A stretch of 64,000 bases of DNA from Desulfurivibrio dismutans (GTDB taxonomy: Bacteria; Desulfobacterota; Desulfobulbia; Desulfobulbales; Desulfurivibrionaceae), in NCBI RefSeq assembly GCF_029210385.1, contig NZ_JARGDQ010000002.1, positions 124,001 through 188,000 of the forward strand, in the 5' to 3' direction. The position numbers were made by a program, and so were the translations under genes. The first letter of the stretch is position 1; each line of letters opens with the position of its first letter. The notes beneath the pieces are model-generated. The model had not been told where the DNA came from and did no database searches. It saw nothing but the letters and a program-made list of their open reading frames with translations. Shown here piece by piece: positions 38,110-47,300 of this stretch.

Positions 38110-41094
38110 TCAACTGCTCACCAGCGCAGCGACCTTTTTCTGCAGGGCGGCGGCAATCCGGCCGGCCCGGCCATTTACCGGCCGACCAGTAACCGTTACC
38201 GGCTCTGACGACCGTTGCTCATCTTGCTCTCTCTTTTCCGCCAGCAACTGCTCGGCGGTCATTGGCCGGCCAAACTTGATGCTGATGGGGTGCGGTTTAA
38301 AAAAATTGCGCCCCCGGGGCCAGGCCAGGTTGGCGCCGGCGATATGGGCTGGTACCACATAAACCGGCCGGCGGTCAAGCAGCATCCCGATTCCTGAACG
38401 GAAGGGCTGCAGCCGACCGTCCCAGGAGCGCTCACCTTCCGGAAACCAGACCAGGTTGCAGCCATTATCCGTAATAACCGCGCCATAAGCCAGGCTGGTG
38501 GCAGTGGCCCGGCGTGGATCGATGGGCACCGCCTGGCCCAGGCGGCAGACCAGGCGAAAAAAAGCATTGCGGAAAGCCACCTCGGCGTTGCCAGCGTAAT
38601 AGGTGCGGCGAAACAGCGGGAAGGGCAGCGCTGCGCCAATGGCAAAGGAGTCCAGAAAACTGACATGATTGGGGGCCAGAATAAAAGGTTTTTCTTTTGG
38701 CAGATGTTCCAACCCCTCCACCCGAAGCCGGAACAGTAAACGAAAAAGAAACCGGTTTAGTTGATACAGCCCCCAGGCCATGGCTATCTGCAGAGAGTTG
38801 AGGGGCTTGAGCCAGCGACGGCTCTGCTCTTTGAGCACCGTTTCCGGCTCGTCCAGAGGATCAAAAGCGGTAAAACCCTTGCCCAGGGCGCTGAGCTCAA
38901 TAACCTCGTGTAAAAGATCCCGCACCGTTTCCACCCGGCCGATGACCTCCTCGGTCAGCTGCACGTCGGCCTGACGGCCGATTTCGGTGGCCAGGTTAAG
39001 CCAGCCCAAAGAATCAACCCCCAAGTCCAGGTGCGGGCTGGTGTCCGGGCTGAGCCGCACCTTGGGATAGTGCCGGGCCAGCCAATCCCAGACCCGGCGG
39101 GCCGCCGGGTCCTCCAGCAGGGCCCGATCGTGGTCGGACATTTCGGACCAGGACACCGGCCCTGCCTCACTGGGCTGGTGCTGGTGGTCCCGAGCTTGCC
39201 GGTAGCGCTCCGGCAGCAGGTGGCGGCGGATCTTGCCCAGCCGGGTGCGGGGCAGGGCCTCACGGCTGAGGGCAAACTCGTCGGGCCGCTGGTAGGAAGG
39301 CAAGTTATGGGAAACCGCCAGCAGGGCCTGGCGCAGAGCCGCCTCTTCGTCCTGTTCGCCGGCCCGGCGCAGCGCGGCCAGTTCCGGCACCAGCAGCACC
39401 GCCAGCCGGCCTCCCCGGCTGAGCACCCCGGCTTCGCGGATGAACGTATGGGTGACCAGCCGGTCTTCCAGGGCCTCGGGCTGGATATTCTTGCCACCGG
39501 CGGTGACGATCAGGCTGGAGGCGCGGCCGACCAGGAAGAGAAAACCGTCCCGGTCGAAATAACCCAGGTCGCCGGTACGAAACCAGTCATCTTTGAAGGC
39601 TGCCCCCGTCTTTGCCGGTAAGTTGTGATAACCGGCAAAGACGTTGGGGCCTTTGGCCAGCACCTCGCCCATGGGCTGATCCTGTGCCCCAGCCGCTGTT
39701 TGTTCCCCGGCCCTTTCGCCTGCCGGCTCGGGGTCGGTGGCCGATGCCCCGTTCGCCCGCTCTTCCCGGCTCTTCTCGCCTTCACGAGCCGGCTGCTTTA
39801 CCCGGCTCTCCCCCTCTTCCCGATCGTTTTCGGCCCGGTCATTTTCCGCCGCCACCGGCTCCAGCCGCAGTTCCACCCCCGGCACCGCCCGGCCGACGCT
39901 GCCGAGCCGACCGCCCACCGGAGGGTTGATGGTTAGCAGCGGGGCGGTTTCGGTCAGCCCGTAGCCAATGGCCACCTGCCAGCCCAAGGCCTCCAGCCGC
40001 TCGGCCAGTTCCGGGTCCAGGGCCGAGCCACCGGAGGCCAGCAGCCGCAGAGAAGCCCCAAAGCGGCGATGCAGGGGCGCCAGCAGCAGCTTGCCCGCCC
40101 GCAGCCCCAGCCGCCGCTTGAGCCAGGCGCTCACCCCAAGGGCACTACGGAAATATAGCCGGGCCGGCGCCCCGCCGTCCGCCACCTTGTCGGCAATGCC
40201 CTGGTACAGGGCCTGGTAAAGACGAGGCACGCCGATCAGGGCGGTGGCCCGGCCGGCCTTCACCGCCCGCAGAATCCGGGGCCCGGTCAGCACGTCGGGC
40301 ATGATCAGGGGCAGGCCCAAGGCCAGCGGGGTGAACATGCCCACCACCAGGGGATATACATGATGAAAAGGTAAAGGGAGCAGCACTCGGTCGCTGGCAC
40401 TCACCAGTCTGGCGCCACCCACGGTCTTGAGCTGAAAGACCAGGTTGGCATGGCTCAACGGCACCCCCTTGGGCGGCCCGGTGGTGCCGGAGGTATAAAA
40501 CATGGCGGCGGGATCTTCCGGGCGGCGGCGGGGGAAAGCGGACGGTGGTGGACCGGTGGGTAAATCATCGAAGGGCAGCAGTTCCAGTTTCCCGTTTTGC
40601 TTTGGCCCCGCCCGCTCGGGGTGCGGCTCATTCTCGGCGGGCTGACGGCCCGCCTCCAAGGCGCCGGCTGACGCCGGCAAACCCGCCGCCGCCGGGAAGC
40701 GGGCCTCCCGAGAACCGCCCGGCTGGATTTTGGCAAAGCGCGACTCCAGCCCGGCGCCGATGAAAAAATAGCGGGCGCCGCTGTCCGCCGCCACATGGGC
40801 CAGGCCGTCGTCGTCGAGCTGGGCGTCCAGCGGCAGCAGCACCCCGCCGGCCCGCAGCACGGCCAGGGCGGCAAAGATCCATTCCGGCCGGTTTTCCCCC
40901 AGTAGGCCCACCAGCTCGCCAGGCTGAAGCCCCATGGCCAGCAGCCCCCCGGCCACTTCATCCACCCGGGCGCCCAACTGCCGATAAGACCACCGCCGAA
41001 TCTGCTCCGCCTCCACCAGAACCAGGGCCGGCTGTTCCCCCCATTCTGGTAATCCCACCAGCAACTCCGTCAATGACCCATATTCTTTCGCCAT
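38110..41094 (-). CDS. Three-domain AMP-binding - ACP - acyltransferase enzyme (Aas-like)
   Basis: About 994 residues. An AMP-forming acyl-activating domain comes first, with MFYTSGTTGPPKGVPLSH (P-loop) and later GYGLTETAPLL and WFRTGDLGYFD. Next is an acyl-carrier domain with HLDLGVDSLGWLNL, where the serine would bear phosphopantetheine. Last is a PlsC-type acyltransferase with NHVSFLDS (NHx4D) and WFPEGERSW. E. coli Aas has the reverse order and no ACP. Probably activates fatty acids and transfers them to lysophospholipid. Odd: a ~55-residue charged insert (about residues 415-470) interrupts the AMP-binding domain. ATG at 41094 is chosen; an upstream in-frame ATG (41133) lies in a repeated sequence. 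Confidence 0.88.
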   Translation of the reverse strand: MAKEYGSLTELLVGLPEWGEQPALVLVEAEQIRRWSYRQLGARVDEVAGGLLAMGLQPGELVGLLGENRPEWIFAALAVLRAGGVLLPLDAQLDDDGLAHVAADSGARYFFIGAGLESRFAKIQPGGSREARFPAAAGLPASAGALEAGRQPAENEPHPERAGPKQNGKLELLPFDDLPTGPPPSAFPRRRPEDPAAMFYTSGTTGPPKGVPLSHANLVFQLKTVGGARLVSASDRVLLPLPFHHVYPLVVGMFTPLALGLPLIMPDVLTGPRILRAVKAGRATALIGVPRLYQALYQGIADKVADGGAPARLYFRSALGVSAWLKRRLGLRAGKLLLAPLHRRFGASLRLLASGGSALDPELAERLEALGWQVAIGYGLTETAPLLTINPPVGGRLGSVGRAVPGVELRLEPVAAENDRAENDREEGESRVKQPAREGEKSREERANGASATDPEPAGERAGEQTAAGAQDQPMGEVLAKGPNVFAGYHNLPAKTGAAFKDDWFRTGDLGYFDRDGFLFLVGRASSLIVTAGGKNIQPEALEDRLVTHTFIREAGVLSRGGRLAVLLVPELAALRRAGEQDEEAALRQALLAVSHNLPSYQRPDEFALSREALPRTRLGKIRRHLLPERYRQARDHQHQPSEAGPVSWSEMSDHDRALLEDPAARRVWDWLARHYPKVRLSPDTSPHLDLGVDSLGWLNLATEIGRQADVQLTEEVIGRVETVRDLLHEVIELSALGKGFTAFDPLDEPETVLKEQSRRWLKPLNSLQIAMAWGLYQLNRFLFRLLFRLRVEGLEHLPKEKPFILAPNHVSFLDSFAIGAALPFPLFRRTYYAGNAEVAFRNAFFRLVCRLGQAVPIDPRRATATSLAYGAVITDNGCNLVWFPEGERSWDGRLQPFRSGIGMLLDRRPVYVVPAHIAGANLAWPRGRNFFKPHPISIKFGRPMTAEQLLAEKREQDEQRSSEPVTVTGRPVNGRAGRIAAALQKKVAALVSS

Positions 41095-41427
41095 AAAAAA
41101 ATGCCAACCTTCCAAGTCATTGGTTTTGGTCACGGGGTGGGTGCCGCAAAACCGGGTAGCGACTCATTCTCGGCCGGCATCCTGCCGTCCTCCGAGGTGC
41201 CCGCCGCCTCTTGCGCGTCCATGCGCCCGGCGGCGGGCAAACCCGTCGCTACCCGGTTTTACGGCACCCGTCCAGGCACCATGCTGCCTTCATCTTGCCC
41301 TGCTACCCCGCTACCGGTTTCCGCAGCCCCCGTCCAAGGATCACGCGGCTTGCTTCTCGCCCTGGAATATCCCGTGATTGCATACAACAACCGAGCCGTT
41401 TTTTGTCACCAACACCCTACATGCCCC
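41095..41427. other. Non-coding region between the Aas-like gene and repeat A3
   Basis: About 330 bp without a convincing gene. It contains a ~50-bp sequence shared with the start of tamA (41112-41160) and a long inverted repeat: 41139-41163 pairs with 41245-41269 at 24 of 25 positions, with an inner TGCCCGCCGCC/GGCGGCGGGCA stem inside the loop. A promoter for the leftward Aas-like gene should be here but is not clear. Confidence 0.6.
41139..41269. repeat. 25-bp long-spaced inverted repeat with nested stem
   Basis: Arms GGGTGCCGCAAAACCGGGTA... at 41139-41163 and its near-exact complement at 41245-41269 enclose an 81-bp loop holding a second perfect 11-bp stem. The complete structure would be a large cruciform or RNA fold in the leader of the Aas-like gene. 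Confidence 0.8.
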
Positions 41428-41536
41428 GGCTGAAGCCCGGCAGCGCCGCAGGTTGCGGCAAGCGGACCGGCGCCGCGTACTCCAGTACGCAAGCCGGGCC
41501 GATCGCCGCAAGATGCGGTGCTGCCGGGCTTCAGCC
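41428..41536. repeat. Palindromic intergenic repeat, copy A3
   Basis: A 109-bp palindrome with outer arms GGCTGAAGCCCGGCAG/CTGCCGGGCTTCAGCC and the A-type core. It begins 8 bp past the copA stop codon (41545-41547) on the minus strand. No T run follows. Confidence 0.9.
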
Positions 41537-41544
41537 TCTTCAGC

Positions 41545-44157
41545 CTAGCGGAACCAGCGTAGGCGCAAGGTGTTCAGCACCACCGAAATGGAGCTGAAGG
41601 CCATGGCGGCGGCGGCCAGCATGGGGTTCAGAATAATGCCCCAGATGGGGTAGAGCGCCCCGGCCGCCACCGGGATCAGCACGATGTTGTAAAAAAAGGC
41701 CCAGAACAGGTTCTGCCGGATCATCCGCATGGTGGCACGGGAGAGCCGGATGGCGGTGGGCACGCCGCCCAAATCGCCGGAAATCAGGGTGATGTCGCCG
41801 GCCTCCATGGCCACGTCGGTGCCGGTGCCGATGGCAATACCCACATCGGCCCGGGCCAGGGCCGGGGCATCGTTGATCCCGTCGCCCACCATGGCCACCA
41901 CCCTGCCCTCGTCCTGCAGATTTTTGACCGCCTTTTCTTTGTCCTCGGGCAGCACCTCGGCCAGTACCCGGTCGATACCCACCTTGGCGGCAATGGCTTG
42001 GGCGGTGTGGCGGGCATCGCCGGTGAGCATCACCACCTCCAGGCCCATTTCCCGCATCTTGGCAATGGCCCTCGCCGATGATTCCTTGACCGGGTCGGCC
42101 ACCGCCAGCAATCCGGCAAACCGGTTATCCACCGCCACCAGCACTGGGGTTTTGCCCTGGCCGGCCAACTCCCCGGCTCTCTCCCGCCAGCCCGGCTCCA
42201 GCGTCACCCCTTCCCGTTGCAGCAGCCGGGCATTGCCCACCAACAGGTGGCGGCCGGCCACCGTGGCCTGCAGGCCATGGCCGGGCACGGCGGTGAAATC
42301 GCTTACCGCCGCCAACTCCAGGTCGCGCTCCACCGCCGCCCGGACCACGGCTTCACCCAACGGGTGTTCCGAGGCCTGCTCCACCGCCGCCACCAGGGCC
42401 AGTAGCCGATTTTCGCCGCCGGCCGAGGTCTCATCCCGGTCGGCCGCCGGGGCGGCAAATTCCCCCGCCGGCAGGATATCGGTCATCGCCGGGGTGCCGG
42501 CGGTGATGGTGCCGGTCTTGTCCAACACCACGGTGTTTAGCTTGTGGGCCAGCTCCAAGGATTCGGCTCCCTTGATCAGAATGCCGTTTTCCGCCCCCTT
42601 GCCGGTGCCCACCATGATCGCCGTGGGAGTGGCCAGCCCCAGGGCGCAGGGGCAGGCGATGATCAACACCGCGATAAAGACGGTGAGGGCGAAGATCAGC
42701 GATGGTTCGGGGCCGAAAGCCCACCAGAACAAGGCGCTGACGGTGGCGGTGAGGATCACCGCCGGCACGAACCAGGCGGCGATCTGGTCCACCAGCTTCT
42801 GCACCGGCGCCTTGGAGCCCTGGGCCGCCTCCACCAGGCGGATGATCTGGGCCAGCATGGTGTCCTTGCCCACCTTGGTGGCCCGCATCCGGAAGCTGCC
42901 GCTCTTGTTGATGGTGGCCCCGATCACCTGGTCGCCGGGCTGTTTGCTCACCGGCAGGCTCTCGCCGGTGAGCATGGCCTCGTCGATACTGGAGCGGCCC
43001 TCGATGATCTCGCCGTCCACCGGGATTTTTTCACCGGGCCGCACCAGGATGACATCACCCGTCTGAACCTCTTCAATGGGGATGTCGAGCACGGTTTCCG
43101 CCCCGGCCGGAGCGGCGGAATCCCCGGCGGCCGGAGCGGCGGAATCCCCGGCGGCCGGAGCCGACGACGCTGTCGCCGGCTGGGCCGATGGGGCCGTCTC
43201 CACCGCAGCCGAGGACGACGGGACGGCGGGAAACGAAGCCAGCGCGGCCGGTTCCCCCGCCGCCGGCAGCTCGCAGGCCGCGCCGTCTTCGCCCAACCCG
43301 CAGGCCGGTCCGGCGGCATCGTCCCCGGCGGCCGCCGTAGCCGACGCGGCCGGGCGCACCACCCGGGCGGTCTTGGCCTTGAGCCCCATGAGCTTGCGCA
43401 TGGCCTCGGAGGTCTTGCCCTTGGCCCGGGCCTCAAGCAGACGGCCTAGCAGGATCAGGGTGGTGATCACCGTCGCCACGTCGTAGTAAAGCTGGTAGGG
43501 AAAGCCAAGATTGGTGAGGAAAGTCGGCGCCACGGTCATGGCAGCGGAGTAGAACCAGGCCGAGCTGGTGCCCATGGCCACCAGCACGTTCATGTCGCTG
43601 GTGCCGTGGCTCAGCGAGGCCCAGGCGCCCCGATAGAAACGCCAACCGGAAAAAAACTGCACCGGAGTGGTGAGCAGCAACAGGGTATAGGGGTTGCCCA
43701 GCCAGGCCGGCACCACCACCAACGCCCAGTCGTGCAGGCCCATGGGGACCATCTCCGGCAGGCTGCCGTACAGCACCACGGTGGTCAGCAAGGCGGCTAT
43801 GGAGAAATCAATTTTAAGCCGCCGCAGGGCCCGGGCCCGCTCTTCCCGTTCCCGGTCCACCGCCGCCGCGTCCTGCTCGGCGGGGGCGGCCTTAAATCCC
43901 AGGGATTCGATGGCCGCCATCAACTCTCCGGTGGTGACCTGCGCCGGATTGTAATCAATGTATGCCTTTTCCGCCGCCAGGTTGACCCTGGCGGCAAGCA
44001 CCCCTTCGTGGCGGGAAACCACCTTTTCAATGCGGGCCACGCAGGAGGCGCAGCTCATGCCGGAGATTTTCAACTCCAGGCGGTCCGGGGTTGCTTTGGG
44101 GTCTTTAAGAACGGTTTTTTTCAAGGTTTGATGCTCCGACGGGCCCAGCGCCATCAT
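41545..44157 (-). CDS. copA: Copper-translocating P-type ATPase (CopA)
   Basis: An 870-residue P1B-type ATPase that exports Cu(I) to the periplasm. One HMA domain with GMSCASC lies at residues 33-39. Transmembrane metal site is CPC in [13 protein letters not shown] near residue 500; the phosphorylation motif DKTGTITAG is near 543; the hinge [26 protein letters not shown] is near 756. The family is usually ~750-800 residues with one HMA; here about 90 residues rich in Ala/Pro/Ser (roughly 264-354) are inserted between the second membrane pair and the actuator domain, containing an exact 24-bp tandem duplication. Start MMAL; both ATGs follow a GGTGGAAAA ribosome site that lies inside a leader hairpin. 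Repeat A3 follows its stop. Confidence 0.93.
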   Translation of the reverse strand: MMALGPSEHQTLKKTVLKDPKATPDRLELKISGMSCASCVARIEKVVSRHEGVLAARVNLAAEKAYIDYNPAQVTTGELMAAIESLGFKAAPAEQDAAAVDREREERARALRRLKIDFSIAALLTTVVLYGSLPEMVPMGLHDWALVVVPAWLGNPYTLLLLTTPVQFFSGWRFYRGAWASLSHGTSDMNVLVAMGTSSAWFYSAAMTVAPTFLTNLGFPYQLYYDVATVITTLILLGRLLEARAKGKTSEAMRKLMGLKAKTARVVRPAASATAAAGDDAAGPACGLGEDGAACELPAAGEPAALASFPAVPSSSAAVETAPSAQPATASSAPAAGDSAAPAAGDSAAPAGAETVLDIPIEEVQTGDVILVRPGEKIPVDGEIIEGRSSIDEAMLTGESLPVSKQPGDQVIGATINKSGSFRMRATKVGKDTMLAQIIRLVEAAQGSKAPVQKLVDQIAAWFVPAVILTATVSALFWWAFGPEPSLIFALTVFIAVLIIACPCALGLATPTAIMVGTGKGAENGILIKGAESLELAHKLNTVVLDKTGTITAGTPAMTDILPAGEFAAPAADRDETSAGGENRLLALVAAVEQASEHPLGEAVVRAAVERDLELAAVSDFTAVPGHGLQATVAGRHLLVGNARLLQREGVTLEPGWRERAGELAGQGKTPVLVAVDNRFAGLLAVADPVKESSARAIAKMREMGLEVVMLTGDARHTAQAIAAKVGIDRVLAEVLPEDKEKAVKNLQDEGRVVAMVGDGINDAPALARADVGIAIGTGTDVAMEAGDITLISGDLGGVPTAIRLSRATMRMIRQNLFWAFFYNIVLIPVAAGALYPIWGIILNPMLAAAAMAFSSISVVLNTLRLRWFR
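43106..43153 (-). repeat. 24-bp tandem duplication inside copA
   Basis: Two exact copies of a 24-bp unit (43106-43129 and 43130-43153) encode the repeated peptide AAPAAGDS-like segment of the low-complexity insert. A third partial copy begins at 43154. In-frame expansion of this kind changes linker length without breaking the protein. Confidence 0.9.
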
Positions 44158-44213
44158 TTTTCCACCACGGATAACAGTGACCTCACCTGTCGTCTGAGGT
44201 CCGTGGCGGAAAA
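44158..44213 (-). promoter_or_regulatory. Hairpin in the copA leader that covers its ribosome-binding site
   Basis: TTTTCCACCACGGA (44158-44171) pairs with TCCGTGGCGGAAAA (44200-44213) at 13 of 14 positions; an inner CCTCA/TGAGG stem extends it. On the copA mRNA the 3' arm includes the GGUGG Shine-Dalgarno and stops one base before the first AUG, so folding would hide the start site. This could be a translational switch or part of an operator. Confidence 0.6.
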
Positions 44214-44342
44214 GGATTAAGCACCGGTATATTAATGGAAATCACCGGTAAAGTTTTCTAAGATAATGTAAGATACCGTATGATACATAATTGTTCTTCA
44301 TTTTAAAACCTCTCACCCGGTCACGGTTCATCATTCACCAGC

Positions 44343-47300
44343 ATGCCCACCCGCCTTTTTACCATAAGCGCGATTTTACTCGCGCTGCTGCTGTTGCTGG
44401 CCGCCGGCCTTTACGCCCTCCGGGCGGAGGTGATCGGCCCGCGCCTGCTGGCCGCCGCCAACACCTATCTGGGCCCGGCTCTGGGGGTTGAACTGGCGGC
44501 CGGCAAGGTCGGGGGAAACTACCTTAACTCATTAATTTTAAAAGATATTTACACCGTAAAAAAAGTTGCTGCCGACGGCGAGTTACCAGCCTTCCAGCCG
44601 GAACTGGAGGCCCGGCAACTGCGCCTGCGCTATCAACTGCCGGCCCTGCGCCATGGGACAGAAGCCTTTCTGGCCACCCTCCGAATCGAACTGAGCCGGG
44701 GCCGCCTGACCCTGCAGCTGCCGCCCGGAGCCGAAGTCGACTCCGAAAAAACAGCGGCCCTGCCCGAAGCGGCGGAACTCCAGCAACTGTTTGCTACCAT
44801 CGTCGAACTGGCCGCCCTACTGCCGGCCATCAGCCTGGATCGGGTTGATTTGCGGCTGCAAAGCCAAGACCTTGCCCTGGCGGCCAACGACCTTGCCCTG
44901 AGCTTTTCTCCGGCAACCGACCCCGCCAAGGATACCTCCCGGCTCACCCTGCAAAGTGGGTCCTTCAGTCTGCAACATCCCCGGCTGCAGCTTCTGCAGG
45001 CCCCGCTGGCACTGGAACTGCAGGCCGGCGGCGACAAACAGGACGGCAGCCTCACCATCTCCCGACTGGAATGGCAAAACCTGCTGGCGGTCAGCACCGG
45101 CCGCCTCTCCTGGTCGGAACCACCCGCCGGCGAAGTCAACTTATACGACCCGCTGAATCAACCGGCTCAAGCCATCCCTGAGCTCGACCTTGAAGTGCAA
45201 CTGCAGCTTCTGGAGACGGCATTGCATGGGCGGGCAACCCTGACTCCGGACCACTGGCGTGGCGAGCTGGCCACCGGTTCCTTCAACCTCGCCCGACTGG
45301 CCGAGTTCTGGTTTGAACCACCCCGGTTGAGCGGTAAAGTCACGCTCGCCAGCCGCCTTGAGATGGCCCCCGCCGCCCCTTGGGAAACCCTGAGCGGTGA
45401 GCTGGAGCTGCAGCTTGCACAGGGAGCGGTGGCGGAACATCGGCTGGACGACCTGGAGCTGCAGGCCCGCTTCCGGCAAGGTGAACTGCAGTTGGCCCGG
45501 TTGACCGCCGGCCTGGCGGACAACCGGCTGGAGTTGGCACAACTGCACCTGCCTTTGCCGGCCCTGCTTGCAGCCGACCTTAAACAGTTGCTGCACCGGA
45601 GCCGGCTGGCGGAGTTACGGCTCGATTTTCGCAACCTGCCCGAACTGCTCAATGCCGCCGGCCTGGAGGCAGCGACCCTGATCCCGGCGCCATTTTTGGA
45701 GCTGACCCGGCAGCAACTTCAACTGCAGGCCGGCCTGGAACACGGCCTCCTGCAGGTCCGGGAGTTAAACCTGATCAACGATACCGGCCGCCTCACCATC
45801 CCCCGGGCGGTCATCGGCCCCTGGCCACCAGATGATGATTATTGGCAACTTCCGGTGGAGGGTGAGGCGCACCTGGAAATCAGCAACCTGGGTGAATTCA
45901 CCCGCCGCTGGCAATTACCCGCCCTGAGCGGCCGGCTGCAGGGCGAACTGGCCGTGCAGGGCATCCCGTCCGATCCTCGAGGTTTTGTTATCCTGGAAGC
46001 CGCCGATCTCCGCCGACCGGGTCTGGAACTGGATCACCTGCAGCTCACCCTGCGGGGCGACCGCCAGCAGTTGCACCTGGAACGTCTGCACCTGAAACAC
46101 GACACCGATTACTTTCAGGCCGGCCTGACGGTTGACCCCTCTCCCCTGCTGGAGGCGGTGCTGGCCAAAGAACCGATCGCCGCCACTGCCGAGGGAAGCG
46201 AAGGGAAGAAACCCAGCCCCGCGATCAACCTGGAAAAACTGCTGGCCGCCCTTAACTGGGAAAACCTGCAGGTTTCTTTTAACTTCGCCGACCTGGCCGC
46301 ATACCACGAACTGCTGCCGCCAGCCTGGCACACCGGCGGCCGGCTGCAGGGCGAACTCAGCGGCGACGGCACCCTGGAACAGCCCCGCCTGACCGCCAAC
46401 CTGCAGCTTTACGACCTGCAGCTGCCGGCCGGTGACCGGCCGGCGCCGTGGCCCAAGCTGGATCAGGTAACGGCCGACCTGCAACTGGCGGAGCAGCAGT
46501 TGCAGGTTAAGCAGTTTTCCGTCCGGCGCCACCATGACCGGCTTCAGGTAGCCGGCCGGCTCCGGCTGCCCGGCTATCGCCTGCCGGAATTGCCGGAACC
46601 TGCCGCCATGGAGTTGCAGGAATTAGAAATTACTCTTGCGGTGTCGGAACTGGCCGCCTATGCCGATTTGCTGCCACCGCCGTTGCAACCGGCAGTCCCC
46701 CCGGCGCCGCTGCCGATTGCAACCGGAGAAGAACCAGCAGCCGAAGCCGGAACTGCCCCGCCGGCCGGCCGCGGCCTGGATGGCGCCCTGACCGCCCGGG
46801 TCCAGGGCGGCGGCACCCTGACCGACCATGCTTTCACCGCCACGGCCGAACTTACCCGAGGCCGGCTGGCGGATTTCCGCCTGCAGAGCTTTAGCGGGCA
46901 GGCTGAATTCCGCCTGCCGGGGGGTGATCCGGGCGCCTTGCAGTTGACCGGCTCCTTTCAGGCCCAAGAGCTTTACCGCCAGGCCGATCTCCTGGTTCGG
47001 GAACTCAGCAGTGACTTAGGCTATACCGCCGGCCGCCTCACCGTTACACGGGGGAAGGCGAGCAACGACCAGGGCCGATTGCGGATGGGGGGCGAAATGC
47101 ATGGTCTGGGGACCGAAACTCTGACCTTGCATTTCAACCAGCTGGAGCTTGCCACCGATGATTTAACCCTGATTCTGGCCGCCCCGGCCAGGCTGCATTT
47201 TTCCGGCGGCCGGCTGCATGACGCCGAACTGGAAATGACGGGGCTGGGCGCCTACCTCCATCTCCAGGGCGGCTATGACCCCAACGCTCCCGGCGCCGAA

